NCBI GenBank assembly: GCA_013822345.1 | Contig: PNKH01000018.1 | Span: 21,231 to 85,230 of the forward strand | Length of the DNA stretch: 64,000 bases | Source: Isosphaera sp. | GTDB lineage: Bacteria > Planctomycetota > Planctomycetia > Gemmatales > Gemmataceae | Direction: 5' to 3' | Shown: one piece after another, positions 26,018 through 34,926 of the stretch | Numbering within the stretch: position 1 is the first letter of the stretch | Layout of the letters: every line of letters starts with the position of its first letter | Program-made: the position numbers and the translations under genes | The notes under the pieces: model-generated | Databases searched by the model: none | Told to the model about the DNA's origin: nothing | The model's input: the letters and a program-made list of their open reading frames with translations, nothing else

Positions 26018-27373
26018 TCACCGGGCGGCTGCGGCGGCCCGCGACGCCTCGCCCTCCGCCTCGATCGCCTCCCGGTCGCGGAACACCCCGTCCGCCATCA
26101 CCTCGTTGTCGATGTGCACGTCCCCGCCGGCCGGCGCGTACCCCGGGCCGACCACGTCCGCCACGGTCGGGTGGACCTGCGGCCGCTCCGGCGACGCGAA
26201 GTACCCGACCACCACGACCGCCTCGTCCCGGTACTCCGGGTACCCCATCAGCAGGTCGTGCAGCTCCCGCAGCCGGTAATGCGGGACGGTGCAGAACAGG
26301 TGGTGCGGGAGGTGGTAGTCCTGGCCGAGCGGGAAGACGGCGAACCGGACGGCCGGGGCGACCAGGAACGTCCGAGTGTTGTTCACCCGCCCGCGGCCGC
26401 CATTCCCGTGCTGCACCAGTTGCCGGAGGATCATGAAGAACGCGAACGACGTGAACAGCGGGACCACCCACAGCAGGAGGAAGTACCCGACGTAGGGGCT
26501 GCCCGTCGCCCGGGTGGCCGCCGCCGCGCCCGCCAGCACCGCCGTGATGAACCCCACCCGCAGCATCGACGTGTACCGCGGGTGGACCACCGGGTTCAGC
26601 CGGCTGCGGTGGAACCGGTCGTCCGGCAGCCGGAGGAACGCGACGCACACCGCAGCCCACAAGCCGAGCGGCACCGCCAGCAGCGGCCACCACTCGTCGG
26701 TAATGTAGAACAGGGCGGCGAGGGCCGCGGCCGTCGCCAGCAGGTACGCGACGCCGACCCGCACCGCCCCCTTCGACGGCTTCTGCCCGGCGGCGAGGTA
26801 CGGGGTGCGGTCGGTCCCGGTCGCGTTGTACCGCGCCCGGACGCGCATGAACCGGACCAGGCGCGGCGGCCAGAGCTGCCGGACGAGGGCGGCCGCGAAC
26901 GCCCGCCGCGGGAGCGGGAACCCGAGCCAGTGGCCGCTGGCCCGGAGCTGGGACACGTCCGGGTCGCGGTCCGGGTCGTTGACGAACTGGTGGTGGGCGA
27001 GGTGCTGGAGGCGGTAGTGGTAGACGCTGGCGAACAGCGGGAACATGCACAGCAGGTCAGACGCCAGGTCGTTCAGCAGGCGGGTGCGGAACAGGACGTA
27101 GTGCGACCCCTCGTGCGCCAGCCCGCTGAGCTGGTGCTGCCCGGCCCCGACCAAGACGACGGCGGCCAACGCCACCGGCAGGTTCCACCACCACGACAGG
27201 CCCCACCCGGCGCGCGCCTCGAAGAACCACACCGCCCCGCCGAGGACGAGGGCGAGGTACAGGTAGGTCCGGGCGACGTAGTACCAGTTGGTGAGGTTGT
27301 CGGTCCGGCGGAGGTCCCGGAGGCGGGCCTTGAACGCGGCGTCGGCCAGGGACGGGGCGGGGTCACCGGCCAT
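26018..27373 (-). CDS. Membrane fatty acid desaturase family protein
   Basis: A 451-aa integral membrane di-iron enzyme. The three histidine boxes are present: GLAHEGSHYVLF near residue 86, HLAHHQFVND near residue 123 and YHLPHHLFCT near residue 350. Several hydrophobic segments lie between them (for example WWNLPVALAAVVLVGA and LLWVVPLFTSFAFFMIL). It should insert a double bond or hydroxyl into a lipid acyl chain or a carotenoid-type substrate. The start overlaps the SDR gene's end by 11 bases, so the SDR is translated first and the two form a coupled unit. The C-terminal 60 residues are unusually long and acidic. Confidence 0.85.
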   Translation of the reverse strand: MAGDPAPSLADAAFKARLRDLRRTDNLTNWYYVARTYLYLALVLGGAVWFFEARAGWGLSWWWNLPVALAAVVLVGAGQHQLSGLAHEGSHYVLFRTRLLNDLASDLLCMFPLFASVYHYRLQHLAHHQFVNDPDRDPDVSQLRASGHWLGFPLPRRAFAAALVRQLWPPRLVRFMRVRARYNATGTDRTPYLAAGQKPSKGAVRVGVAYLLATAAALAALFYITDEWWPLLAVPLGLWAAVCVAFLRLPDDRFHRSRLNPVVHPRYTSMLRVGFITAVLAGAAAATRATGSPYVGYFLLLWVVPLFTSFAFFMILRQLVQHGNGGRGRVNNTRTFLVAPAVRFAVFPLGQDYHLPHHLFCTVPHYRLRELHDLLMGYPEYRDEAVVVVGYFASPERPQVHPTVADVVGPGYAPAGGDVHIDNEVMADGVFRDREAIEAEGEASRAAAAAR

Positions 27374-28163
27374 AAAGTTTCCTCACCTTTCGCGCGATCA
27401 GCCAGTTCGTGAGCCGGGGGAAGAAGCGGTTGAACCGCAGGAGCCGCTTCGCCTCCCGGCCGAGCACCACCTCGCGGCGGTTCGACTTCAGGGCAGCGAC
27501 GATCCCGGCCGCGACGTCCGCCGGCGTCATCCCGTCCTCGAACTTCAGGTCGGCCTTCCCCTCGGCCCGCAGCCAGTTCTCGCGGAACCCGCTGTCGGTC
27601 ATGCCGGGGACGACGGTGACCACATCCACGTCGAACCGGGCGAACTCGCCCCGCCACGCCTCGGCCATCCCGACCAGCGCGAACTTGCTGGCCGAGTACT
27701 CGGGCCACGCCGGCATCCCCTTCCGCCCGCACATCGAGGTGACGTTCACCACCGCCGGCTCGTTCCCCCGCGTCAGGTGCGGCATGGCGACGCGGGTCAG
27801 CTCGACCGGGCCGAAGAAGTTCACCTCCATCACCCGCCGCAGGATCTCGGGCGTCGAGGTGGAGAAGTGGCCCCAGCTCCCGACCCCGGCGTTGTTCACC
27901 AGCACGTCCAGCCCGCCGAACCGGTCCGCGGCCGTCTCGACCAGCCGCAGCCTGTCGGCGGGGTTCGTCACGTCGGTGGGGACAACGAGCACGTCCCCGC
28001 CCGCTGCCCGGAGGGTGTCGGCGAGCGCGTTCAGGGCTTCGGCGTTCCGCGACGCGAGCGCGAGCCGCGCGCCGGCCTTCACGAGGGCTTCGGCGGTCGC
28101 CCGACCGATGCCGCCGCTCGCCCCGGTCAGGATCGCCCGCTTGCCGGTCAGGTCGCGACTCAT
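27363..28163 (-). CDS. Short-chain dehydrogenase/reductase
   Basis: A 266-aa classical SDR. Seen: NAD(P)-binding TGASGGIGRA near residue 13, LVNNAGVGSWG near residue 89, catalytic Ser in VTSMCGRKG near residue 140 and the YSASK motif near residue 153. It resembles DltE/YqjQ-type oxidoreductases. ATG 28163 is the first methionine before the Rossmann motif. It overlaps the desaturase by 11 bases, so the two probably act on the same lipid or isoprenoid substrate; this is inference from context. Confidence 0.9.
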   Translation of the reverse strand: MSRDLTGKRAILTGASGGIGRATAEALVKAGARLALASRNAEALNALADTLRAAGGDVLVVPTDVTNPADRLRLVETAADRFGGLDVLVNNAGVGSWGHFSTSTPEILRRVMEVNFFGPVELTRVAMPHLTRGNEPAVVNVTSMCGRKGMPAWPEYSASKFALVGMAEAWRGEFARFDVDVVTVVPGMTDSGFRENWLRAEGKADLKFEDGMTPADVAAGIVAALKSNRREVVLGREAKRLLRFNRFFPRLTNWLIARKVRKLYGR

Positions 28164-28402
28164 GGTGACGCTCCCGACGCCTCTCCGAAGCGTCGCTAAC
28201 CGCGGGTGGTTGTGAGTGCTTATGGTAACCGCGCGGGGCGCCGCCGCGGCAGGGTTCACGGCCCCGGAGGCAGCCCCGGCGGCGGCTCCGCCCGCCCATC
28301 TTGCGCAGCCGGCACGACCGGACCCGGATTGGCCTTCCGGCCCGGCCGGGCGACCGGTTAGCATGTCGCCCCGACCACCCACACACCACGGACGGTGCCG
28401 CG

Positions 28403-29677
28403 ATGCGGTGGCTCCTGATCGGCTACATGTTCCTGTTCGTCCACCGCCCGTTCGAGGTCTGGCCGTGGCTCGGCGACCTCCGCGTCGAGCGGGTGTACAT
28501 GCTGTTCACGCTCGCCGTGTGGGCTGTGTATCCCGGGAAGCGGTGGCTGCCGAACGCCCAGCACGGGGCGTACGCGGCGTTCGCCCTCGCCGTGCTCATG
28601 TGCTGGGCGATGAGCCCGTGGGCCGACAAGGGCCAGCCGGTCGTCGAGGACTGGTTCAAGATCGTCGTCTTCTACGTCCTGCTCGTCACCACCGTCCACG
28701 ACGAGAAGGGGTTGCGGGACGTCGCCGTCGGGTTCCTGGCGGTGATGGCGCTGTACCTGCTCCACTCGTTCCGCGAGTACACGAACGGCCGGCACACGTT
28801 CCGGATGGGGATCGCCCGGATGATCGGGGTGGACGACACCCTCGGCGACCCGAACAGCTTCGGGGCGAGCATCGTGTTCGCACTGCCGATCGTCATCGCC
28901 GTGTGGCGGGCCGGCCTCGGCGGGCGGTACGGGCGGTTGGCGCTGCTCGGGTACGTCGGCCTGTCCGGGCTGTGCATCCTGCTCACCGGGTCGCGGTCGT
29001 CGCTGCTCGGGCTGCTGGTGTGGTGCGCGGTCGTTGTCTGGGGGACGCGGTACCGGAAGACGGCGTTCGTCGGGTTCGCGTGCCTGGCCCCGGTCGCGTT
29101 CGTCGCCCTGCCGGAGTCGCTGCAGACGCGGTTCGAGACGATCGTCAACCCGGAGGTCGGGCCGGAGAACGCCCGGCAGTCCGGGGACGGGCGGCTCGAA
29201 GGGTTGACGCGCGGGTTCCAGTTGTGGGCGGCCAGCCCGGTGAGCGGGGTCGGGCCCGGGGCGTGGCGGCCGGCGACCCGGAGCAAGATCGAGTCGCACA
29301 ACCTGTACGGCCAACTGGTCGGCGAACTCGGGACGCTCGGGCTGCTGTCGTTCGGGGCGGTGCTGGTGTGCTTCTGGGTGAACCTGCGGGCGGTGAAGCG
29401 GCTCCGGGACGGCTACCCCGAGTGGCGGAACGACCTGCTGTTCACGCTGCCGTCGGCGGTCGGGCTGGCGGTGTTCCTGCTCCTGTTCATGGGGAACTTC
29501 GGCCACAACCTGTTCCGGTTCACCTGGCTGTGGTACGGCGGGTTCCTGGTGATCGCCCGACACTGCTGCGAGGTGCGGGCGGCGAACTGGGAGCCGGAAC
29601 CCGAGCCGGAGGCGGACGCGGAGACGGAGGAGTGGGAGTTGCCGCCGGGGTGGGTGCTGCACCCGCCGCACGGGTGA
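28403..29677 (+). CDS. O-antigen ligase-like polytopic membrane protein
   Basis: A 424-aa protein with about ten membrane segments and the Wzy/WaaL-type pattern: DPNSFGASIVFALPIVIAVW near residue 154 and LCILLTGSRSSLLGLLVW near residue 192, then a periplasmic loop with SPVSGVGPGAW and SHNLYGQLVGELG near residue 300. It probably transfers or polymerises sugar chains on a lipid carrier. The C-terminal tail is acidic (EPEPEPEADAETEE). No other polysaccharide gene is adjacent. Confidence 0.8.
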   Translation: MRWLLIGYMFLFVHRPFEVWPWLGDLRVERVYMLFTLAVWAVYPGKRWLPNAQHGAYAAFALAVLMCWAMSPWADKGQPVVEDWFKIVVFYVLLVTTVHDEKGLRDVAVGFLAVMALYLLHSFREYTNGRHTFRMGIARMIGVDDTLGDPNSFGASIVFALPIVIAVWRAGLGGRYGRLALLGYVGLSGLCILLTGSRSSLLGLLVWCAVVVWGTRYRKTAFVGFACLAPVAFVALPESLQTRFETIVNPEVGPENARQSGDGRLEGLTRGFQLWAASPVSGVGPGAWRPATRSKIESHNLYGQLVGELGTLGLLSFGAVLVCFWVNLRAVKRLRDGYPEWRNDLLFTLPSAVGLAVFLLLFMGNFGHNLFRFTWLWYGGFLVIARHCCEVRAANWEPEPEPEADAETEEWELPPGWVLHPPHG

Positions 29678-29686
29678 CAAAGACGA

Positions 29687-29804
29687 AGCGATCGCACACG
29701 GATGAAGAGGATTTAAGACGGGATGCAGAGGATTTGAGAAGAACTGGGTTACGTCCGATCCTCTTGATCCTGCCTGTAATCTTCTTGATCCGTGTGCGAT
29801 CGCT
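29687..29804. repeat. Long imperfect inverted repeat, AT-richer than its surroundings
   Basis: Perfect outer arms AGCGATCGCACACGGAT (29687-29703) and its complement (29788-29804) enclose imperfect arms such as GAAGAGGATTT and AATCTTCTTGATC. The stretch is visibly less GC-rich than the flanking genes. It sits between the convergent O-antigen-ligase and serS genes. Confidence 0.85.
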
Positions 29805-29813
29805 TCTGACCAC

Positions 29814-31112
29814 CTACCCCTTCCGGGCCGCGATCACGTCCTTCCCGACCCACGGCCGCAGTGCCTCGGGAATGTTCACACTCCCGTCGGCCCGCTGGCC
29901 GTTCTCCAGGATCGCCACCAGCGCCCGGGTGCAGGCGACCGCCGTCCCGTTTAGGGTGTGGACGAACCGCGTCCCCTTGAACCCCTTGCCCTTGTACCGC
30001 ACCCCGAGCCGGCGGGCCTGGAAGTCGGTGCAGTTCGACGTGCTCGTGATCTCGCCGTAGTCCCCGCCATTCCCGCGGCCCGGCATCCACGCCTCGAGGT
30101 CGTACTTCCGGTACGCCGGCCCGCCGAGGTCGCCGGTGGCCGTGTCGATGACGTGGAAGCACAGCCCGAGGCCGGCGAAGATCTCCTCCTCGATCGCCCG
30201 GATCTCCTGGTGGATCGCCTCGCTCTGCTCCGGGGTGCAGAACGCGAACATCTCGACCTTGGTGAACTGGTGGACGCGGTACAGCCCGCGGGTGTCCCGC
30301 CCGGCGGCCCCGGCCTCCGTCCGGAAGCAGTGCGACAGCCCGACGTACCGCCGCGGCAGCTCCGCCTCGTCGAAGATGTGGTCCCGGTGCATCCCGCCGA
30401 GGGTGATCTCGGCGGTCGCGATCAGGCACAGGTCGGTGTCGGCGACGGTGTACACCTGGCGGGTGTCCGGGTTCGGGTCGCGCGGCATGAACCCGATCCC
30501 CTCCAGCACGTCCACCTTCGCCAGGTCCGGGGTGATGACCGGGGTGAACCCCTTCGCCACCACCTTCTGCATCGCGTACTGGACGAGGGCGATCTCGAGC
30601 AGCGCCGCCTCGTTCTTCAGGAAGTAGAACTTCTGGCCGGACACCTTCGTCCCGGCCTCGAAGTCGGCGAGGTCGAGGGCCTCGCACAGGGCGACGTGGT
30701 CCTTCGGGGCGAAGTCGAACGCCGGCTTCTGCCCGAACTGTGCCACCACCTTGTTCGCCCCTGCGTCCGCCCCGACCGGGGCGTCGGGGTGGGTCATGTT
30801 CGGGATCTGGAGCTGATCCGCGAGCAGGTCGGCCTCGACCCGCTTGATCTCGACGTCGAGCGCGGCGACCTCCTTGTCCAGCGCGGCCGCCTGCTCGCGG
30901 ACGGCCTGCTTCTCGGCGTCCGTCTTCGCGTTCTTGAAGCCGGCGGAAGCCTGGTTCTTCTTGGCCGCCGTGTCGCTCCGCCGCTGGACCAACTCCCTCC
31001 GCCGGGCGTCGGCCGCCACCACCCGTTCGACCGGCGCCTCGGACACCCCGCGGTTCCGGCAGTTCAGTTTCACCGCGTCGGCGTTCTCGCGGATGAAGTC
31101 GGCGGCGAGCAT
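29814..31112 (-). CDS. serS: Seryl-tRNA synthetase
   Basis: A 432-aa class II synthetase that charges tRNA-Ser. The N-terminal coiled-coil arm spans about residues 30-100 (charged, with AALDKEVAALDVEIKRVEAD). The catalytic core has motif 2 (HCFRTEAGAAGRDTRGLYRV near residue 255) and motif 3 (TRALVAILENGQ near residue 400), plus EITSTSNCTDFQ near residue 340. Length is normal. The ribosome site AGGAAA, five bases before the start, is formed by the end of a family B repeat. Confidence 0.95.
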   Translation of the reverse strand: MLAADFIRENADAVKLNCRNRGVSEAPVERVVAADARRRELVQRRSDTAAKKNQASAGFKNAKTDAEKQAVREQAAALDKEVAALDVEIKRVEADLLADQLQIPNMTHPDAPVGADAGANKVVAQFGQKPAFDFAPKDHVALCEALDLADFEAGTKVSGQKFYFLKNEAALLEIALVQYAMQKVVAKGFTPVITPDLAKVDVLEGIGFMPRDPNPDTRQVYTVADTDLCLIATAEITLGGMHRDHIFDEAELPRRYVGLSHCFRTEAGAAGRDTRGLYRVHQFTKVEMFAFCTPEQSEAIHQEIRAIEEEIFAGLGLCFHVIDTATGDLGGPAYRKYDLEAWMPGRGNGGDYGEITSTSNCTDFQARRLGVRYKGKGFKGTRFVHTLNGTAVACTRALVAILENGQRADGSVNIPEALRPWVGKDVIAARKG

Positions 31113-31120
31113 GGGGCTTT

Positions 31121-31189
31121 CCTGGAGCGCGGCCGTCTCGGCCGCTGGTATGCGCGTCGGTGGAGCGGCCGAGACGGCCGCGGTCCAGG
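31121..31189. repeat. Family B palindromic repeat; supplies the serS ribosome site
   Basis: Arms CCTGGAGCGCGGCCGTCTCG (from 31121) and the complement ending CCGCGGTCCAGG (31189). Read on the minus strand, its left end is CTCCAGGAAAGCCCC followed by ATG of serS, so repeat DNA forms the Shine-Dalgarno sequence. This is the shortest complete family B copy (69 bp). Confidence 0.9.
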
Positions 31190-31194
31190 AAGAC

Positions 31195-31698
31195 TCACCA
31201 GATCGGGTTCCGCCCGAGCATCCGGCGGAGCAGGCCGATCTGCCCGCAGTGGATCATCTCGTGCAGCGGGGCGTACCGCAGCCCGCCGAGCCGCGTCGAG
31301 AACCACGGGTGCGACATCCCGAGCGGGGGCAGGTCGAGGTCGGCGTCCGGGTAGGTGGGCAGCTCGTCCATCACCCGCTCGTGGACGCGGTCGAACACCG
31401 CCCGGATCTGGCCCGCGTCGAACCCCGCCCCCGCGACGGACTCCGGGGTCGAGTCCCGCCCGAACGCCTTGATGAACCCGCCCGGGATCAGCGCCTCGTC
31501 GGCCGGGGTGCGGGGGCGGAGCCGCTCCAGGCACAGCCGGTACTCGGCGAACGCGACGTGCCCGACCTGCCAGGCGACGTGGGACACGCCACCCGGCGGG
31601 GTGACGAACCACTCGGCGGCAGGGACGGAGTCGACCCGCTCCCGGTTGTACCGCCGGGCCATGTCGATCTGGTCGAGGGCGTCGCGGAGGCGGGACAT
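31195..31698 (-). CDS. DinB-like protein
   Basis: A 167-aa four-helix protein of the DinB superfamily. Candidate metal histidines lie in VSHVAWQVGHVAFAEYRL near residue 39 and in LHEMIHCGQIGLLRRMLG near residue 145. The latter is the usual C-terminal helix of DinB_2 proteins. It follows citrate synthase by 14 bases on the same strand and ends next to a family B repeat. The biochemical role is unknown; thiol transfer is the family precedent. Confidence 0.75.
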   Translation of the reverse strand: MSRLRDALDQIDMARRYNRERVDSVPAAEWFVTPPGGVSHVAWQVGHVAFAEYRLCLERLRPRTPADEALIPGGFIKAFGRDSTPESVAGAGFDAGQIRAVFDRVHERVMDELPTYPDADLDLPPLGMSHPWFSTRLGGLRYAPLHEMIHCGQIGLLRRMLGRNPIW

Positions 31699-31712
31699 CG
31701 GGGGCGTCACCG

Positions 31713-32861
31713 TCAGGGGCGCTCGGCGAGCGGGACGTACCTCACGTCGGTCGTGCCGGTGAACACCTGCTCGGGGCGGAAGATCCGGTTCCCGACCAGC
31801 TGCTCGTGCCAGTGGGCCAGCCACCCGGCGGTGCGGGCGATGGCGAAGATCGGGGTGAACACGTCCGTCGGGATGCCGATCGCCGAGTACACCACGCCGG
31901 AGTAGAAGTCGACGTTCGGGTAAATCCCCTTCGGGCCGTAGATGCCGGCGCAGACCCGCTCCAGTTCCAGCGCCGTCTCGTACGCCTTCGGCCGGCTCGA
32001 CTCGGCGAACATGTGCTCGGCGATCTCCTGCAGGACCGTCGCCCGGGCGTCCTTCACCTTGTACACCCGGTGCCCGATCCCCATCACCTTGTACTTCGGG
32101 TCGGCGGTACGCTTGGCGTCGAGCCACGGCTTCACGTTCCCCGGGCCGCCGATCTCGTCGAACTGCCGCAGGGCCTCCTCGTTCGCCCCGCCGTGCAGCG
32201 GGCCGGACAGCGCCCCCACCGCCGACGCGATCGTCTGGTACGGGGTGGCGAGGGTCGACCCGGTGACCCGGGCGGCAAAGGTGCTGGCGTTCATCGTGTG
32301 CTCGGCGTGCAGGATCAGGCACGCGTCGAGCACCCGCCGGACGGCCGGGGTCGGCTCCTTCCCGAACAGCAGGTAGTAGAAGTTCCCGGCGTGGTCGAGG
32401 TCGGCCCGCGGCTCCGGGATCTCCTCCCCGCGGCGGGACCGGGCGAACGCCGCCACCACCGTCGGCAGGGCGGCGAGGAGCCGGCAGGTGGCGTCCCAGT
32501 TCTTCGCCGGGTCGGCGACGGTCGGGCACGGGTAGAACATGCCGAGGGCGGCGACGGACGCGTGGAGGGCGTCCATCGGGTGGCCGTCGGCCGGCATGCA
32601 CCGGATCAGGTCCTTGAGCCGGTAGTGGATCGCCCGCCGCTGCCGCAGCTCGGCGTCGAAGTCGGCCAGCTCCTTCTGCGTCGGCAGGCTCCCCTTGATG
32701 AGCAGCCAGGACACCTCTTCGAAGCTGCTCTCCCGGGCGAGTACCTCGACCGGGATGCCGCGGTACTCGAGGACGGCCTTCTTGCCGTCGAGAAAGCTGA
32801 CGGCGGATTTGGCGGCCGGCACGTCCTCCAGGCCCGGCTTGTAGTCGGCGTCGGCGGTCAT
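31713..32861 (-). CDS. gltA: Citrate synthase
   Basis: A 382-aa enzyme that condenses acetyl-CoA and oxaloacetate, the entry step of the citric acid cycle. Seen: LHAEHTMNASTFAARV near residue 192 with the catalytic His, SGPLHGGANEEAL near residue 218, GIGHRVYKVKDAR near residue 260 with the second catalytic His, and the Asp-region IPTDVFTPIFAIARTAGW near residue 330. It is of the shorter 370-390 aa class and could also be a 2-methylcitrate synthase, but no prp genes are present. A DinB gene follows by 14 bases. Confidence 0.92.
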   Translation of the reverse strand: MTADADYKPGLEDVPAAKSAVSFLDGKKAVLEYRGIPVEVLARESSFEEVSWLLIKGSLPTQKELADFDAELRQRRAIHYRLKDLIRCMPADGHPMDALHASVAALGMFYPCPTVADPAKNWDATCRLLAALPTVVAAFARSRRGEEIPEPRADLDHAGNFYYLLFGKEPTPAVRRVLDACLILHAEHTMNASTFAARVTGSTLATPYQTIASAVGALSGPLHGGANEEALRQFDEIGGPGNVKPWLDAKRTADPKYKVMGIGHRVYKVKDARATVLQEIAEHMFAESSRPKAYETALELERVCAGIYGPKGIYPNVDFYSGVVYSAIGIPTDVFTPIFAIARTAGWLAHWHEQLVGNRIFRPEQVFTGTTDVRYVPLAERP

Positions 32862-32967
32862 GGGGGGAGCGGCTCCGGGCGGCGTGCGTGAGGGCGGGCC
32901 TAACGGAAATGTAGGTCGGGCGGCGGGCGGTGGGCAGTGGGCAGTCGGAAGACGCCGCCCGGCCCGG

Positions 32968-33672
32968 CTACTTCTTCACCTCGACCGGCAGGACCTTGAT
33001 GTTCCGGAACGCGACCGGGCCGTGGTCCCCCTGGAACATGAGCGGGCCGGTCGGGGCCTCCTTCCCGGTCAGCCCGCCGGGCGTCGGCCCCTTCATCTCG
33101 ACATCCTTGTGCAGCTCCACGCCGTTCAGGGACACGCTGAGGAACCGGGCGTTCGCGGTCTTCTTCCCGCCGTCGAACCTCGGGGCCTGGAAGATGATCT
33201 GGAACGTCTGCCACTCGCCCGGCTTCTTCGACGCGTTCTTCTTCGGGGCGGCCGCCGAGTACAGCGCCCCGAGGTCGCCCTGCCCGAGTTTGTCGTCCGG
33301 CTTGCCGAAGCTGTCGAGGATCTGCACCTCGTACTCGCCCATTACGTAGATGCCCGAGTTCGACCCCTTCGGCACCATGAACTCCAGGTCCAAGATCATG
33401 TCACCGAACTTCTGCTCGGTGGAGATGTCGGTGCCGCCGCCGGTCAGGTTCGTCAGGTACGCCTTGCCGGTCGTCAGCGGGGCCTCCTGCAGTTCCTTGT
33501 CCTTGTCCGGGTTCATCACCGCCCCGCACGCCTTCCACTTGCTCTTCTTCTCGTCCTTCAGCTTCCAGCCGGAGAGGTCCTTGCCGTTGAACGGCTGGAC
33601 CGGGGTGGGGTCGGCGGCGGGGGCGAGCGAGACGGCGAGGGCGAACGCGGCGGGCAGAACCAGGCGGCGCAT
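32968..33672 (-). CDS. DUF1080 (3-keto-disaccharide hydrolase-like) secreted protein
   Basis: A 234-aa protein with signal RRLVLPAAFALAVSLAPAA. The mature part is the DUF1080 concanavalin-like beta sandwich typical of planctomycetes: QPFNGKDLSGWKL near residue 27, FGDMILDLEFMVPKGSNSG near residue 89, and IMGEY-like YVMGEYEVQILDSFG. It is expected to bind or cleave sugars outside the cytoplasm; recent family assignments as 3-keto-glycoside hydrolases are known, but the substrate here is unknown. It lies 70 bp downstream of the quinone-reductase-like gene. Confidence 0.85.
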   Translation of the reverse strand: MRRLVLPAAFALAVSLAPAADPTPVQPFNGKDLSGWKLKDEKKSKWKACGAVMNPDKDKELQEAPLTTGKAYLTNLTGGGTDISTEQKFGDMILDLEFMVPKGSNSGIYVMGEYEVQILDSFGKPDDKLGQGDLGALYSAAAPKKNASKKPGEWQTFQIIFQAPRFDGGKKTANARFLSVSLNGVELHKDVEMKGPTPGGLTGKEAPTGPLMFQGDHGPVAFRNIKVLPVEVKK

Positions 33673-33742
33673 GGCGGAGCCTCGGCGGGGAAGGGACGAC
33701 GGGAGATGGTAGCACGGCCGTCGGCCGGCGGCGAGCACCAAC

Positions 33743-34738
33743 TCACCGCACGCCGATCCGCAGCAGCACCTTCCCGCCCTTGCCCGCGGCCGCGGCGTGC
33801 TCGACCGCCTTCCGCACCTCTTCGAGCGGGTACGTCGCGGAGAAGTCGGACCGCAGCACGCCCTCCCGCATCAGCCCCAGCACCCGGCGGAACAGCCGCA
33901 GCATCGCCAGCGGCCGCTGCCGCCGGGCCCAGGTCGCCAGCCAGTACCCCTCCACCCGCACCCCGTTCCCGATCGCGTGCCGCGGGTGGAACGACACCGG
34001 CTCGTCCGTCAGCGACCCGTACAAGAGGCACCGCCCGCCCGGGGCCAGCGCCGCGATCACCTCGGTCCCGGTCCTCCCGCCGACCGGGTCGAGCGCGTAC
34101 CGCACCCCCGCCGGCACCGCCTTCCCCACCTGCTCGGGCAGCGGGCCGTCGCCCTCGACCAGCACGGCGTCGGCCCCGAGCTGCTTCAGCTCGTCGACCT
34201 GCTCGCGGCGGCGGACGACGTTCGCCGTCCGGAACCCGAACTTCCTCCCGAGGCGGATCACCATCTTCCCGAGTTCGCCGCCGGCCGCGGACTGCAACAG
34301 CCACTGCCCGGACGGCACCGCCAGCACGTCGCGGGTCATGATGTACGCGGTCGCCGGGTTGACGAAGAACGTCGCGGCCTGGTCGTCCGGGAGGTCGTCC
34401 GGGACCGGCACGACCTGGCGGGCCTTCGCGACCGTGTACTCGGCCCAGTTCCCGTGCCGGTCGTTCAGGACCGCGACCCGCTTCCCCTTCCGCAGCCACC
34501 CGAGCAGCCCGCCGCCGCTCGCCTCGACCACCCCGACGCCCTCGAACCCGGGCGTCGCCGGGAGCCGCGGGGCCAGCCCGTACCGGCCGGCGACGTACAT
34601 CAAGTCGGACGGGTTGATCGGGCTGGCGAGCATCCGCACCAGCACCTCGCCGCGGCCGGGCTGCGGGGCCGGGACGTCGTCCTCGACCCGCAGGACCTCG
34701 GCCGGCGGCCCGACCCGGTCGAACACGGCGCGCTTCAC
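33743..34738 (-). CDS. Zinc-independent medium-chain dehydrogenase (quinone/enoyl reductase-like)
   Basis: A 331-aa MDR-superfamily protein. Seen: INPSDLMYVAGRYG near residue 41, TPGFEGVGVVEASG near residue 62, the nucleotide-binding AAGGELGKMVIRLG near residue 150 and YALDPVGGRTG. No zinc-ligand cysteines are present, which fits NADPH-dependent enoyl-thioester or quinone reductases such as the MECR type. It precedes the DUF1080 gene on the same strand. The substrate is unknown. Confidence 0.85.
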   Translation of the reverse strand: MKRAVFDRVGPPAEVLRVEDDVPAPQPGRGEVLVRMLASPINPSDLMYVAGRYGLAPRLPATPGFEGVGVVEASGGGLLGWLRKGKRVAVLNDRHGNWAEYTVAKARQVVPVPDDLPDDQAATFFVNPATAYIMTRDVLAVPSGQWLLQSAAGGELGKMVIRLGRKFGFRTANVVRRREQVDELKQLGADAVLVEGDGPLPEQVGKAVPAGVRYALDPVGGRTGTEVIAALAPGGRCLLYGSLTDEPVSFHPRHAIGNGVRVEGYWLATWARRQRPLAMLRLFRRVLGLMREGVLRSDFSATYPLEEVRKAVEHAAAAGKGGKVLLRIGVR

Positions 34739-34806
34739 GGGGGAACCTCGGCGGGGCGGTTGCGTTCGGGGGCGCGGGGGTTGATTATGGGAACGGGCGG
34801 AGGCTG

Positions 34807-34920
34807 TCCTGGACCGCGGCCGTCCCGGCCGCTCCCGCTCCGGAGCGCGGGCGCGTCGTCCGTCCGACAGGATACGCCTCCGACCCGCGAAGCAGCGGCC
34901 GGGACGGCCGCGGTCCAGGA
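34807..34920. repeat. Family B palindromic repeat; supplies the cls ribosome site
   Basis: The left arm begins TCCTGGACCGCGGCCGTCCC and the right arm ends CCGCGGTCCAGGA. Its end plus the next base forms AGGAG (34917-34921), five bases before the cls ATG at 34927. The loop carries the degenerate sequence also seen in the 41975 copy (GGATACGCCTCCGA). Confidence 0.9.
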
Positions 34921-34926
34921 GAACCC

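Noticed and set aside
31713..32861. Calling the citrate synthase a 2-methylcitrate synthase
   Set aside because: No prpB or prpD gene is nearby, and the visible motifs do not distinguish the two.
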